Part shown: in pieces, positions 50,365 to 59,346 of the stretch
How positions within the stretch are numbered: the stretch's first letter is position 1
How the letters are laid out: each line of letters starts with the position of its first letter
Translations under genes and position numbers: made by a program
The notes under the pieces: model-generated
Database searches by the model: none
Told to the model about the DNA's origin: nothing
What the model saw: the letters and a program-made list of their open reading frames with translations, nothing else
Assembly: GCF_003443735.1 (NCBI RefSeq)
Contig: NZ_CP031969.1
Span: 8,370,001-8,434,000, forward strand
Reading direction: 5' to 3'
Source: Streptomyces sp. CC0208
GTDB lineage: Bacteria > Actinomycetota > Actinomycetes > Streptomycetales > Streptomycetaceae
Length of the DNA: 64,000 bases

Positions 50365-51273
50365 TCAGCCGACGGGCGTCCGGCCGATCACCCGGGTGAT
50401 CTCCCGGGCGATCCGCAGGATGCCGGGGGAGCGGACCGGGCACGGTTTGGGTTTGGACGTCGTCGGCGCCAGACAGAAGTGCAGATAGTCCTTGTCGAGG
50501 TGCAGGGCGGTGCGGTCGCGGTCCGGCTGGGTGCAGTAGCCGGGATGCTCGTGCTCGTAGGAGGTGCACGGCAGGTACTGCACCCAGGAGTAGCGGGATC
50601 CGGCGGGTGCCACCGTGGCGCCCGCGTCGGCGACCGCGTCGTCCGAGGCGGCCGCCTGCTCCTCGTACAGCTCGTTCACGCGCCGGACCCGGTCGGGGGT
50701 GATCGGGTCCGGGCCCTGCGCCACCCACACGATCCGCGGCCGATGCCCACCGCCCGCCATGGCGATCTGCTCGGTCAGCCGTCTCAGGTCCGCCCGGTAC
50801 CTGCTGAAGTACTTCTGCGGCGAGGCGGCGTGGGTGATCCCGTCCATGCACCAGGTGTAGCCCCACGCGTTGCCCCAGAACTGCAGCACCACGAAGTCCG
50901 GGTGCAGCGCCCGGACCAGCGCGGCCGCCTTGTCCCGGTCGGGCACCAGCGACTTCTTCCCGGTGCCCTCCAGGTAGTCGCACGGCGTGGTCCCCGAGTA
51001 CGGCGCGCTCGTGTACGACGCCCGCAGATCCCGGCGCAGCTCCTGCCCGAGGACCTGCTGGGCCTCCATGGCCAGGGAGTCGCCGAGATACAGCACACGC
51101 GGGGCGACCACGGCCGGGGAGGCGCTCGGGGAGGACTGGGCACGCTGATGGGTGGTGGCCGCACGGGAGACGTCCGGGGTGGGTGGCGCCGTCTCCGGCC
51201 CGTCCGTCGGGTCGCTGCAGGCACCGAGCAGCAGGACTGCGGTCACCAAGCCCACGATCCACGGTGTCCGCAT
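50365..51273 (-). CDS. SGNH-hydrolase-like lipoprotein
   Basis: The product has 302 residues. Residues 1-20 form a lipoprotein signal ending in the lipobox LLLGAC. After a Thr/Pro/Ser-rich linker the core begins RVLYLGDSLAMEAQQVLGQ, with the GDS nucleophile. VLQFWGNAWGYTW carries the Asn block, and a C-terminal D-x-x-H-like DKDYLHF closes the fold. It is probably a surface-anchored esterase or acyl transferase acting on envelope sugars. ATG at 51273 follows GGGAG. Confidence 0.85.
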   Translation of the reverse strand: MRTPWIVGLVTAVLLLGACSDPTDGPETAPPTPDVSRAATTHQRAQSSPSASPAVVAPRVLYLGDSLAMEAQQVLGQELRRDLRASYTSAPYSGTTPCDYLEGTGKKSLVPDRDKAAALVRALHPDFVVLQFWGNAWGYTWCMDGITHAASPQKYFSRYRADLRRLTEQIAMAGGGHRPRIVWVAQGPDPITPDRVRRVNELYEEQAAASDDAVADAGATVAPAGSRYSWVQYLPCTSYEHEHPGYCTQPDRDRTALHLDKDYLHFCLAPTTSKPKPCPVRSPGILRIAREITRVIGRTPVG

Positions 51274-51506
51274 GCGCGACTCCCGCCCCGGTCGCCGGAA
51301 AAACGGTTCCCCAGGCAAGCACAGCCGGGCCCAGGGGGGAAGACGCGCGGCACGGTTCAGTCGCCGCGAAACAGTGGAGCCCTCTGCTCGGAGAGTGTTC
51401 CTTCTGTCCGGTATGCGGCCGAATCATCCGTTCGGCGCGCGGTCGGGCGCTCCCCTGACTAGCGTGTGGAGACGGACCGACCACCGATTCGGGAGAGGCC
51501 GCGATC

Positions 51507-52307
51507 ATGGCCGTACAACCTGAGGGAACCCCCTGCTGGGCCGATGCGATGTTCAGCGACGTCGAGGGAGCCAAGAGCTTCTACAGCGATGTCCTCGGCT
51601 GGACCTTCGGCGAGGCGTCGTCGCAGTACGGCAACTACACGCAGGCCTACGCGGACGGCAAGGCCGTCGCCGCCGTCGTTCCGCCGATGACCGGTCAGGA
51701 GGCTCAGTCGCAGTGGTGCCTGTACCTCGCGTCACCGGACGCGGCCGCCACGGCCGGCAAGATCCGTGACAACGGCGGCGAGGTGCTCATGGAACCGATG
51801 CAGGTCGGCGACTTCGGCACGATGTGCCTGGCGCGCGACCCGAGCGGAGTCGCCTTCGGAGTGTGGCAGGGCGGCACCCACGAGGGCTTCGAGGCGCCGC
51901 CCGAGCAGCCCGGCGCGTTCTGCTGGGCGGAGATCTACACCCGCGACCCCGGGAAATCCGACGCGTTCTTCCCGGCCGTCTTCGGCTACAGCGCCAAGCA
52001 GATGCAGGACGACGCCATCGACTTCCGCATGTTCAACCTGGGTGACCACACCGTCCTCGGCCGTATGAAGATGACTGACGACTTCCCGCCCGAGGTGCCG
52101 GCGTACATCAACGTCTACTTCTCGGTCCCGGACTGCGACGACGCCGTGGCCCGCGCCACCAAGCTCGGCGCCGTCCTGCGGTTCGGGCCGATGGACTCGC
52201 CCTTCGGCCGGTTCGCCGCGCTCAGTGACCCGCAGGGCGCGAGCTTCTCGGTCATCGACGTGACGACGACCCAGGGCGACATGCCCCAGATCTCCGACGT
52301 GCCCTAG
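51507..52307 (+). CDS. Two-domain VOC (glyoxalase-like) protein
   Basis: The product has 266 residues, two similar VOC halves: GTPCWADAMFSDVEGAKSFYSDVLGW and GAFCWAEIYTRDPGKSDAFFPAVFGY. FGTMCLARDPSGVAFGVWQ and RFAALSDPQGASFSVID end the halves. It resembles the mycobacterial CFP30B group. Small-molecule binding is expected; the reaction is unknown. ATG at 51507 follows GGGAGAGG. Confidence 0.88.
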   Translation: MAVQPEGTPCWADAMFSDVEGAKSFYSDVLGWTFGEASSQYGNYTQAYADGKAVAAVVPPMTGQEAQSQWCLYLASPDAAATAGKIRDNGGEVLMEPMQVGDFGTMCLARDPSGVAFGVWQGGTHEGFEAPPEQPGAFCWAEIYTRDPGKSDAFFPAVFGYSAKQMQDDAIDFRMFNLGDHTVLGRMKMTDDFPPEVPAYINVYFSVPDCDDAVARATKLGAVLRFGPMDSPFGRFAALSDPQGASFSVIDVTTTQGDMPQISDVP

Positions 52308-53089
52308 CCGGTGCGCACCGCCGTGAGCACCACGGCGCAGTAGCGCATCGAGAAGCTGCCGCCCATCGCGTCCACGGCGTCCCCGACGCTGTCGAGCAGT
52401 GCGCCGAGCTTCCCGGCGGACAACTGTCCGTGGCCGCCGAAGGTGGGTACCTGGTCCAGCCACTCCTCGCGGGTGTAGACCCGGTCCCACTCGAAGCGCC
52501 ACTCCTCCGGCTCGCCGAACGCGGCGGTCCCGCGGATCCCGTCGGCCGCCGGGACGAGGACGCTCGCGTAACTGTCCGGGCTGTTCAGCCGGCGCCAGTC
52601 GAACGGCAGGTCGGGCACCGCCCGGGCGTAGGCCCCGGTGAGCGCCTCGGCCACCTCCGGCGCGGGGTGGAAGGCGTTCCAGAAGAGGGCCAGCCGTCCT
52701 CGCGGCCGCAGCACCCGGGCCGCCTGGGCGGCACCGACGACGGGGTCGACCCAGTGCCAGACGGTACCCGCGACAACCGCGTCGAAGTCCCGGCCCGCCG
52801 GATCCCACTCCTCGAACCGGGCGATCTCGACGTCGAGTCCCTTCCGGCGGGCCAACGCGGCCATCCGCGCGTCGGGCTCGACCCCGAGGACCCGGCAGCC
52901 GCGCGCCCGGAACGCCAGCCCGGCGATACCGGTGCCCGCCCCCACGTCCAGGACGTCCCGGCCGGGACTCGCGGCGACGATCCGCTCCACCAGGGCCTCG
53001 GGGTACCGGGGGCGGGTCCGGTCGTAGCGCTCGGCGTCCGAGCCGTACGACTCCGCGATCTCGCGGTGGTCTCCAGCAGAAGTGGGCAT
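52304..53089 (-). CDS. Class I SAM-dependent methyltransferase controlled by a TetR operator
   Basis: The product has 261 residues. YGSDAERYDRTRPRYPEALV precedes SAM motif I VLDVGAGTGIAGLAF, VEPDARM and FDAVVAGTVWHWVDP. It resembles the methyltransferase at 45.9 kb in plan. The ATG at 53089 lies inside a strong palindrome shared with the divergent TetR gene, so repressor binding would block initiation. It converges with the VOC gene, sharing four bases. Confidence 0.88.
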   Translation of the reverse strand: MPTSAGDHREIAESYGSDAERYDRTRPRYPEALVERIVAASPGRDVLDVGAGTGIAGLAFRARGCRVLGVEPDARMAALARRKGLDVEIARFEEWDPAGRDFDAVVAGTVWHWVDPVVGAAQAARVLRPRGRLALFWNAFHPAPEVAEALTGAYARAVPDLPFDWRRLNSPDSYASVLVPAADGIRGTAAFGEPEEWRFEWDRVYTREEWLDQVPTFGGHGQLSAGKLGALLDSVGDAVDAMGGSFSMRYCAVVLTAVRTG

Positions 53090-53119
53090 GCGCCCACCAT
53101 AAGTGGGCGCATGCCCACT
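53081..53119. promoter_or_regulatory. Paired TetR operators overlapping a start codon
   Basis: AGTGGGCATGCGCCCAC (53081-53097) and GTGGGCGCATGCCCACT (53103-53119) are a perfect 17-bp inverted repeat with a five-base spacer. Each arm is also self-palindromic (GTGGGC-N4-GCCCAC). The methyltransferase ATG lies within the left arm and the TetR start is 45 bases to the right. Confidence 0.85.
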
Positions 53120-53163
53120 CGACAAGAATCAGGGAGGATGTCCGAGGAAGAGCGAGGTGGGCC

Positions 53164-53745
53164 GTGCCGACAGGGATCGCCATCCGTGATGTGCGCCGGC
53201 AGTTGTTCGACGCCGCCGAGCGGATCCTGCTGAGGGACGGGGCGAACGCACTGACCAGCCGGGCGGTCACCACCGAGGCGGGGGTCGCCAAGGGGGTCCT
53301 GCACCGGCACTTCGAGGACTTCGACGCCTTCCTCGCCGACCTCGTGCTGGACCGCGTCGGGCGGCTCGAGGTGCGGTCCCGGGCCCTGCGCGAGTCGGCG
53401 GGGACCGGTGACGTCGTCGGCAACCTCGCCGCCGCCCTGACCGACCTCTTCGGGACCATCGCCCTGCGGATCGTCGGCCTGGTCATCGCCCGGGACGCCC
53501 TGCGGGCCCGGCTGCGCGAGGCCGGGGGCGGGGGAGTGCCGGTGCTGCGGGAGGCCACGGCGATGGTGGCCGGCTATCTCGCCGCCGAGCGTGCACTGGG
53601 GCGGGTCCGGGCCGATGCCGACGTGGACGTGCTCGCCCCCACGTTGATCGGGGCCGCGCATCTGCTCTTCGCCGACGCGGAAGGCCCGGCGCCCGGGGCC
53701 GAGGAGGTCCGCAGGGTCGTGGCCGCGGTGGTCCCGGTGGGGTGA
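53164..53745 (+). CDS. TetR/AcrR-family transcriptional regulator
   Basis: The product has 193 residues. The DNA-binding domain is RRQLFDAAERILLRDGANALTSRAVTTEAGVAKGVLHRHFEDFDAF, best seen in TSRAVTTEAGVAKGVLHRHF. The C-terminal helices form the ligand and dimer domain. GTG at 53164 follows GAGGTGGG. The double operator in the divergent interval makes it the probable repressor of itself and the methyltransferase gene. The inducer is unknown. Confidence 0.92.
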   Translation: MPTGIAIRDVRRQLFDAAERILLRDGANALTSRAVTTEAGVAKGVLHRHFEDFDAFLADLVLDRVGRLEVRSRALRESAGTGDVVGNLAAALTDLFGTIALRIVGLVIARDALRARLREAGGGGVPVLREATAMVAGYLAAERALGRVRADADVDVLAPTLIGAAHLLFADAEGPAPGAEEVRRVVAAVVPVG

Positions 53746-53780
53746 ACGGGTGCCCCTGCGCTCATGGCATGATCGAGCGC

Positions 53781-54467
53781 ATGCGTGAACGACTGGTGGC
53801 CGCGTGCGACGGGGCTTCGAAGGGAAATCCGGGACCTGCGGCCTGGGCCTGGGTCATCGCCGACGAGTCGGAGACGCCGGACCGCTGGGAGGCCGGCCCC
53901 CTCGGCAAGGCCACCAACAACGTCGCCGAACTCACCGCGCTGGAACGGCTGCTCACCGCGACCGACCCGGATGTGCCGCTGGAGATCCGGATGGACTCCC
54001 AGTACGCCATGAAAGCCGTCACCACCTGGCTGCCCGGCTGGAAGCGCAACGGCTGGAAGACCTCCGCGGGCAAGCCGGTCGCCAACCAGGACCTCGTCGT
54101 GCGGATCGACGAACTGCTCGACGGGCGTTCGGTCGAGTTCCGCTACGTCCCCGCCCACCAGGTCGACGGCGACCCGCTCAACGACTTCGCCGACCGCGCG
54201 GCCAGCCAGGCGGCGATCGTCCAGGAACCCGCGAGCAGTGAACTGGGCTCCCCCCAGCCGCCACCCTCGCCGGACACCCCGAAAAAGAACGACCGCCCCG
54301 CCCGGGCCAAGTCGCCCAAGCGGAGCGGTGGTTCGTCTTCCCGTACGATCAAGGCCAAGTTCCCCGGCCGGTGTCTGTGCGGACGTCCTTACGCGGCGGG
54401 CGAGCCGATCGCGAAGAACGCCCAGGGCTGGGGGCACCCGGAGTGCCGTACGGAAGCGGCCGGTTAG
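53781..54467 (+). CDS. rnhA: Ribonuclease HI with C-terminal Cys/His module
   Basis: The product has about 228 residues. RNase HI residues are Asp in ACDGASKGNPGP, Glu in NNVAELTALE, Asp in RMDSQYAM and Asp in PLNDFADRAAS. Residues 1-145 are the nuclease. A Pro/Lys-rich linker leads to a C-terminal piece, GRCLCGRPYAAGEPIAKN then WGHPECR, with C-x-C and H-x2-C that could bind zinc. It removes RNA from RNA-DNA hybrids. I chose ATG at 53781; ATG at 53769 and GTG at 53742, which overlaps the TetR stop, are alternatives. Confidence 0.88.
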   Translation: MRERLVAACDGASKGNPGPAAWAWVIADESETPDRWEAGPLGKATNNVAELTALERLLTATDPDVPLEIRMDSQYAMKAVTTWLPGWKRNGWKTSAGKPVANQDLVVRIDELLDGRSVEFRYVPAHQVDGDPLNDFADRAASQAAIVQEPASSELGSPQPPPSPDTPKKNDRPARAKSPKRSGGSSSRTIKAKFPGRCLCGRPYAAGEPIAKNAQGWGHPECRTEAAG

Positions 54468-54488
54468 CTACCGGTCCGGGCGCGTCGA

Positions 54489-54941
54489 TCAGATGACCGC
54501 CCCGCGCCACTCGCCGGTCTCCTGACCGCGCTCCTCGATGAACGTCTTGAAGCGCTCCAGGTCGCCCTTGGTCTGCCGCTTCACGAACCCGAGCTTGTCG
54601 CCCACCTTCTCGGTGATGCTGTCCGGATGGAAGTCCATCTGGAGCATCACCTTGGTGTGGCCCTCGTCGAGCCGGTGGAAGGTCACCGCGCCGGCCTGCT
54701 TGGCCTCGCCGGCGATCGTGGTCCACGCGACCCGCTCGTCCGGGATCTGCTCGGTGATCTCCGCGTCGAACTCCCTGTGCACGCCGTTGACGTTGGTCAC
54801 CCAGTGCGTGAGCGTGTCGGTGCGCTGTTCGATGCGCTCGACCCCGCTCATGAACTCGGGGAAGGTCTCGAACTGCGTCCACTGGTTGTAGGCGGTGTGC
54901 ACCGGCACGCCGACCTCGATGGATTCCTCGACCTGCGACAC
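54489..54941 (-). CDS. SRPBCC-family (cyclase/dehydrase-like) protein
   Basis: The product has 150 residues in one helix-grip fold. VEESIEVGVPVHTAYNQWTQFETFPEFMSGVERIEQ, seen in its VPVHTAYNQWTQFETFPEF part, is typical of SRPBCC proteins near stress genes, with AWTTIAGEAKQAGAVTFHRLDEG later. Ligand unknown. GTG at 54941 follows AAGGAGGG. It is convergent with the RNase HI gene. Confidence 0.9.
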   Translation of the reverse strand: MSQVEESIEVGVPVHTAYNQWTQFETFPEFMSGVERIEQRTDTLTHWVTNVNGVHREFDAEITEQIPDERVAWTTIAGEAKQAGAVTFHRLDEGHTKVMLQMDFHPDSITEKVGDKLGFVKRQTKGDLERFKTFIEERGQETGEWRGAVI

Positions 54942-55022
54942 GGGTGAATCCCTCCTTCGTCCTCTCGGTGTGTGCGGCGCGGGTACCGCGTGGCCCGGAG
55001 GGCAAACCGCCGTTTGTGACTC

Positions 55023-55847
55023 CTACGGGGTGTCGAAGGTGTAGTGGCGTGTGTGGTCCAGCAGATCGGCGGGCCGCACGTCGTTCCACGGCCTCATGGT
55101 CTCGTCGAGGTCGACGACCTCGGGCGTTCCGGCGGCCGGGACATAGCCGGAGTCCGGATGCCGCCGCTGCCACCGGGCCCACAGCTTGTCCACGAAGGCG
55201 TGGTGGAGCCAGAACACCGGATCGTTGGGGGAGACCCCGGTCGCCATCTGCCCGCCCACCCACACATGGACCCGGTTGTGCAGGTTGACCCCGCGCCAGC
55301 CCTCCAGATGGTTGCGGAAACCGTCCGACGCGCTGTTCCAGGGGGCCATGTCGTACGTCGCCATGGACAGCACCGACTCCACCTCGCCCGGGGTCGGCAA
55401 CTCGCGTACGCCGCTCCCGAGCGCGCGCCGCAGATAGGTGCGGCCGTCGACCCGCACGGTGATCGGCCAGTCGCCGGTGTCCGCGGCGAACGGGCCGTCC
55501 ATCACCCGCCCGTCCCGGCTGCGCCCGGTGCCGCCGAGGAAGTCGGGACCCCACAGCGCGGCGCGCGGGGAGCGGTCGGTGCTCCAGTCCCAGTAGGGGA
55601 GGGCCACCGAGTCGTCCACCGACTGCAGGGCGCGCTCGAAGTCGAGCAGGAATCTGCGGTGCCAGGGCAGGAAGGAGGGCGAACGGTGGCCGGTGCGCTC
55701 GCCGTTGTCGGTGTCGGACATGATGAAGCCGTTGTGCGTGGTGACGAACGCGTCGTAGCGGCCGCTGCGCTTCAGCTCCAGGACGGCGGCGACGAACCGG
55801 CGCTTCTCGTCGGCGGTCAGGGTGGCCTGGTTCTTGCGGACGGTCAT
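55023..55847 (-). CDS. melC2: Tyrosinase MelC2
   Basis: The product has 274 residues, the usual length. Copper A ligands are His38 (TTHNGF), His54 and His63 (HRSPSFLPWHRRFLLDFE); copper B ligands lie in LHNRVHVWVGG and DPVFWLHHAFVDKLW. It oxidises tyrosine through DOPA to quinones, giving melanin. It has no signal of its own; MelC2 is exported with MelC1. ATG at 55847 follows GGAG, 32 bases after melC1 on the same strand. Confidence 0.97.
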   Translation of the reverse strand: MTVRKNQATLTADEKRRFVAAVLELKRSGRYDAFVTTHNGFIMSDTDNGERTGHRSPSFLPWHRRFLLDFERALQSVDDSVALPYWDWSTDRSPRAALWGPDFLGGTGRSRDGRVMDGPFAADTGDWPITVRVDGRTYLRRALGSGVRELPTPGEVESVLSMATYDMAPWNSASDGFRNHLEGWRGVNLHNRVHVWVGGQMATGVSPNDPVFWLHHAFVDKLWARWQRRHPDSGYVPAAGTPEVVDLDETMRPWNDVRPADLLDHTRHYTFDTP

Positions 55848-55879
55848 GTGCGGATGCTCCAAGGAGGCGTACGGGGCGG

Positions 55880-56224
55880 TCAGTTGGCGGGGAACGGCAG
55901 CAGTTGTGCGCCCTGGAGCTCGTCCACGGCGGCCCGTGCGGCGGCGCGCGGGGTGGGCACCGGGTCGTAGTGGCTGACGACGCTGATCCAGGTGCCGTCG
56001 GCGTTGCGCATCACGTGCAGCTCCACGCCGTCGACCGTCACCCGGTAGCCGCCGTGGTGGCCCCCGGTGGACCGCCCCTGTATCCGGCGGCCCCGGTAGA
56101 CCTCGTCGAAGGACTCGGGTGAGCCGTGGTGGTGCTCCTCGGCGGACGCGCGCGGAGCGGTGACGGCCCCTGCGGCGAGGGCGGCCGTCGCGGTGAGCGC
56201 GGTACGGCGGGTGAGTTCCGGCAT
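55880..56224 (-). CDS. melC1: MelC1 tyrosinase chaperone and copper-transfer cofactor
   Basis: The product has 114 residues. A Tat signal (LTRRTALTATAALAAGAV) is followed by EEHHHGSPESFDEVYRGRRIQG and VELHVMRNADGTWISVVSHYDPVPTPRAAARAAV, the MelC1 fold seen in HVMRNADGTWISVVSHYDP. It binds apo-MelC2, delivers copper and carries the complex through the Tat pathway. ATG at 56224 follows AGGAGGC. First gene of the melanin operon. Confidence 0.95.
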   Translation of the reverse strand: MPELTRRTALTATAALAAGAVTAPRASAEEHHHGSPESFDEVYRGRRIQGRSTGGHHGGYRVTVDGVELHVMRNADGTWISVVSHYDPVPTPRAAARAAVDELQGAQLLPFPAN

Positions 56225-56557
56225 GCGGTGTGCCTCCTGAGTTGACGGACTCCGCATGCCTATCGGCCCCGCCGAGAGCGGGAGAAATCGCTCGTGACCG
56301 GTTGGCTGTGATCCAGACAATTCCCTACATGTCGTACAGCGTTGAACAAAGATGATCTTGTTGTGGAGAGGGCTTCCATGAACCCGGACGGAGGAATTCC
56401 TTCGCTCGCGGGCCGCGAATCTGATGATCCTTTGCGGGCGAACCCGCAGGCAGTGGCCCGCCTCACGTGGCGAAAGTGACGTGATCCGAAGTGTGGCCCC
56501 CGGTCCCCCGGCTGCTACTCTGCGTTGCCAATTGACCGCTTTGGGTAATTCCTAGGG
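56225..56557. other. 333-base interval between melC1 and the FAD monooxygenase
   Basis: Candidate -10 boxes TACTCT (about 56515) and a TTGACC at 56533 lie near the monooxygenase start. AAGAT-G-ATCTT at about 56350 is a small palindrome. A possible 33-codon frame starts at ATG 56378, behind GGAGAGGG, and ends at 56479; its product looks unlike known families and I do not call it a gene. Confidence 0.35.
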
Positions 56558-57775
56558 GTGCGTGTGAAGGTCGCCTGCGTCGGCGGCGGGCCCGCCGGCC
56601 TGTATCTCTCGATCCTGCTGAAACGGCAGGACCCGTCCCACGACATCACGGTCCACGAGCGCGACCCGGAGGGCTCGACCTACGGCTGGGGCGTGACCTA
56701 CTGGCGCGGACTGCTCGACAAACTCCACGTCCACGACCCCGAGTCGGCCCGCGCGATCGAGGGCGCCTCGGTCACCTGGAACGAGGGCGAGGCCCGGGTG
56801 CGCGACCTGGTCACCCGGCGCGCCAGTGACGAGGGCTTCGGCATCGGCCGCCACCGCCTGCTGGAGATCCTCGCCGCACGGGCCCGCTCCCTGGGCGTGC
56901 GCCTGGAGTTCGAGCACGAGATCACCCCCGGGAGCCTCCCGGCGGCCGATCTCGTCGTGGCCGGCGACGGCGTGCGCAGCGCCCTGCGCACCGGGCATGC
57001 CGACCACTTCGGCGCCGAGACCGAAGAGGGCCGCAACCGCTACATCTGGCTCGGCACCAGCAAGGTCTTCGACGCCTTCACCTTCGCCTTCGTCGAGACC
57101 GACCACGGCTGGATCTGGTGCTACGGCTACGCCTTCAGCCCCGAGCGCAGCACCATCGTCGTCGAGTGCGCCCCGCGGACCTGGACCGGCCTCGGCCTCG
57201 ACAGTGCCGACGAGGCCGAGGGGCTCGCCCTGCTGGAGAAGCTGTTCTCCGACATCCTCGAAGGCCACCCACTGATGGGGCGCTCCGCCGGCTCAGGCGG
57301 CGCCCAGTGGCTGACCTTCCGCACCCTCACCAACCGCACCTGGCACCGAGACAACCTCGTCCTGCTCGGCGATGCCGCCCACACCACGCACTATTCCGTC
57401 GGCGCCGGAACCACCCTCGCCCTGGAGGACGCCATCGCGCTGGCCGACGCCCTGCACGCGCACGGCGAGCTTCCGCAGGCACTCGCCCGCTACGAGCGGC
57501 AGCGCAAGTCGGAGCTGCTGTCCGTCCAGAGCGCGGCCCGCTACAGCGCCCAGTGGTACGAGAACCTGCCCCGCTACATCGGACTGCCCCCGGAGCAGAT
57601 GTTCGCCCTGCTGGGCCAGCGGCACTCGCCCCTGCTGCCCTATGTCCCGCCCCAGCTGTACTACCGGCTCGACAAGGCCGCCGGGCAGCTGGAGGCACTG
57701 CGCAGGTTCAAGCGCTGGCTCGGACCCAAGGTGGCGCGCAGCGTGCACGCCCGGGAGCTGGCCTCCCGCAAGTAG
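56558..57775 (+). CDS. FAD-dependent aromatic monooxygenase-like protein
   Basis: The product has about 405 residues. The dinucleotide loop is VACVGGGPAGLYLSILLKRQ, the DG motif DLVVAGDGVRSALR and the ribose-binding motif LVLLGDAAHTTHYSVGAGTTLALEDA, shown here by its GDAAHTTHYSVGAGT part. It resembles the N-terminal part of anthraniloyl-CoA and related monooxygenases (WYENLPRYIGL is shared). It lacks the second domain of those fusions. GTG at 56558 or 56564 is the start. Confidence 0.88.
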   Translation: MRVKVACVGGGPAGLYLSILLKRQDPSHDITVHERDPEGSTYGWGVTYWRGLLDKLHVHDPESARAIEGASVTWNEGEARVRDLVTRRASDEGFGIGRHRLLEILAARARSLGVRLEFEHEITPGSLPAADLVVAGDGVRSALRTGHADHFGAETEEGRNRYIWLGTSKVFDAFTFAFVETDHGWIWCYGYAFSPERSTIVVECAPRTWTGLGLDSADEAEGLALLEKLFSDILEGHPLMGRSAGSGGAQWLTFRTLTNRTWHRDNLVLLGDAAHTTHYSVGAGTTLALEDAIALADALHAHGELPQALARYERQRKSELLSVQSAARYSAQWYENLPRYIGLPPEQMFALLGQRHSPLLPYVPPQLYYRLDKAAGQLEALRRFKRWLGPKVARSVHARELASRK

Positions 57776-57796
57776 CGCCCGGCCGGAAAAGTGTTG

Positions 57797-57836
57797 GGTG
57801 AATGGCGATTCACCGTTAAAGTGAATTGCCATTCAC
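57797..57836. promoter_or_regulatory. Paired TetR-type operators before the MFS-TetR operon
   Basis: GGTGAATGGCGATTCACC (57797-57814) and GTGAATTGCCATTCAC (57821-57836) are two palindromes with ATTCAC arms and four-base centres. Together they also form a larger inverted repeat (GGTGAATGGC with GCCATTCACC). They lie 32 bases before the MFS start. Confidence 0.8.
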
Positions 57837-57867
57837 CCACTGTTCTCCTGTCGAATCCGGAGCGCCG

Positions 57868-59346
57868 ATGGACCAGCAGGGCCCGATATCCCCGCCGCGC
57901 GGAGCACGTCTGCGGACCCGGCTCACCGTGCCGGTGCTGGCGATGTGCGGCACGCTCATGGCCGTCATGCAGACCGTGGTCGTCCCCCTGCTGCCGGACC
58001 TGCCCCGGCTCACGCACTCCTCGGCCGCCGCCGTCTCCTGGATGGTCACGGCGACCCTGCTGGCCGGAGCGGTCCTGACCCCGGTGCTCGGCCGCGCCGG
58101 TGACATGTACGGCAAGCGCAAGGTGCTGACGGGGTCCCTGGTCCTGATGACGGCCGGCTCGGTGATGTGCGCCCTGTCCTCCGACATCAGCGTGCTCATC
58201 GCGGCCCGCGCCCTCCAGGGTGCCGCCGCCTCCGTGGTGCCGTTGTCGATCAGCATCCTGCGCGACGAACTGCCGCCCGAGCGCCGGGGTTCCGCGGTCG
58301 CGATGATGAGTTCCACGGTCGGTGTCGGTGCCGCGCTCGGGCTGCCGCTGGCCGCGATGGTCGTCCAGTACGCCGACTGGCACACCATGTTCTGGATGAC
58401 CAGCGGCCTCGGCGCCCTCGGGGTCGCGGCCGTGTCGTGGGCGGTCCGCGAGTCGCCGGTGCGACAGCCGGGCCGCTTCGACGTGGCGGGTGCCCTGGGA
58501 CTGGCGGTGGGCCTGGTCAGTCTGCTGCTCGGGGTGTCCCAGGGCGGCCAGTGGGGCTGGGGCAGCCTCCGCGTCCTCGGCCTGTTCCTCCTGTCCGTCG
58601 CCGTCCTGGCCCTGTGGTGGTGGCGCCAACTGCGCACCGAGCAGCCCCTGGTCGACCTGCGGCTCGTCACCCGCCCGCGGGTGGGTCTGTCCCATGTGGC
58701 CGCCCTGCTCACCGGTTTCGCGTTCTACGCCAACTCCCTGGTGACGGCCCAGCTGGTCCAGGCACCGAAGGCCACCGGCTACGGGCTCGGCCTGTCGATC
58801 GTGGCCACCGGCCTGTGCCTGCTGCCGGGCGGTGTCACCATGCTGCTGTTCTCACCGCTCTCGGCCCGGATCTCCACGTCCCGCGGCCCGCGCGTCACGC
58901 TTGCCCTGGGCGCCGCGGTCATCGCGTGCGGCTACGCGGTACGCATCGCGGACAGCCGCGATCTGTGGATGGTCATCGTGGGCGCGACCGTGGTGTCCAC
59001 CGGCACCACCCTCGCCTACTCGGCCCTGCCCACGCTGATCCTGCGTGCCGTCCCGGCCGAGCAGACGGCCTCCGCCAACGGCGTCAACGTCCTGATGCGC
59101 ACCATCGGCCAGGCCACCTCCAGCGCGGCGGTCGCGGCGGTGCTGGTCCACCACACCAGCCTGGTCGGCGGCGCGCCCGTGCCCACCCTGCACGGCTACC
59201 TGCTGGCCTTCGCCATGGCGGGCGCGGTCGCCCTAGCGGCCTGCGCGGCGGCCCTGACCATCCCCGGCGACGCCACGCCCGAAGGCTCCCGCCGGGCCAG
59301 GGGCCGCACCCGGGGCGCGCGGGACGAGGCGATGGAGGGAGCATGA
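57868..59346 (+). CDS. Major facilitator superfamily drug/metabolite exporter
   Basis: The product has 492 residues with about 14 membrane helices (DHA2 type). VMQTVVVPLLPDLPR, GRAGDMYGKRKVLTGSL (motif A) and ARALQGAAASVVPLSISILRDELP are family landmarks. It probably exports a drug-like or self-made compound in exchange for protons. ATG at 57868 follows CGGAGCG. The TetR gene overlaps its end (ATGA), so the pair is cotranscribed and probably autoregulated through the paired palindromes upstream. Confidence 0.92.
   Translation: MDQQGPISPPRGARLRTRLTVPVLAMCGTLMAVMQTVVVPLLPDLPRLTHSSAAAVSWMVTATLLAGAVLTPVLGRAGDMYGKRKVLTGSLVLMTAGSVMCALSSDISVLIAARALQGAAASVVPLSISILRDELPPERRGSAVAMMSSTVGVGAALGLPLAAMVVQYADWHTMFWMTSGLGALGVAAVSWAVRESPVRQPGRFDVAGALGLAVGLVSLLLGVSQGGQWGWGSLRVLGLFLLSVAVLALWWWRQLRTEQPLVDLRLVTRPRVGLSHVAALLTGFAFYANSLVTAQLVQAPKATGYGLGLSIVATGLCLLPGGVTMLLFSPLSARISTSRGPRVTLALGAAVIACGYAVRIADSRDLWMVIVGATVVSTGTTLAYSALPTLILRAVPAEQTASANGVNVLMRTIGQATSSAAVAAVLVHHTSLVGGAPVPTLHGYLLAFAMAGAVALAACAAALTIPGDATPEGSRRARGRTRGARDEAMEGA

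Noticed and set aside
56378..56479. 33-codon frame behind a good ribosome binding site
   Set aside because: No recognisable family and no conservation evidence available; mentioned only in the interval description.
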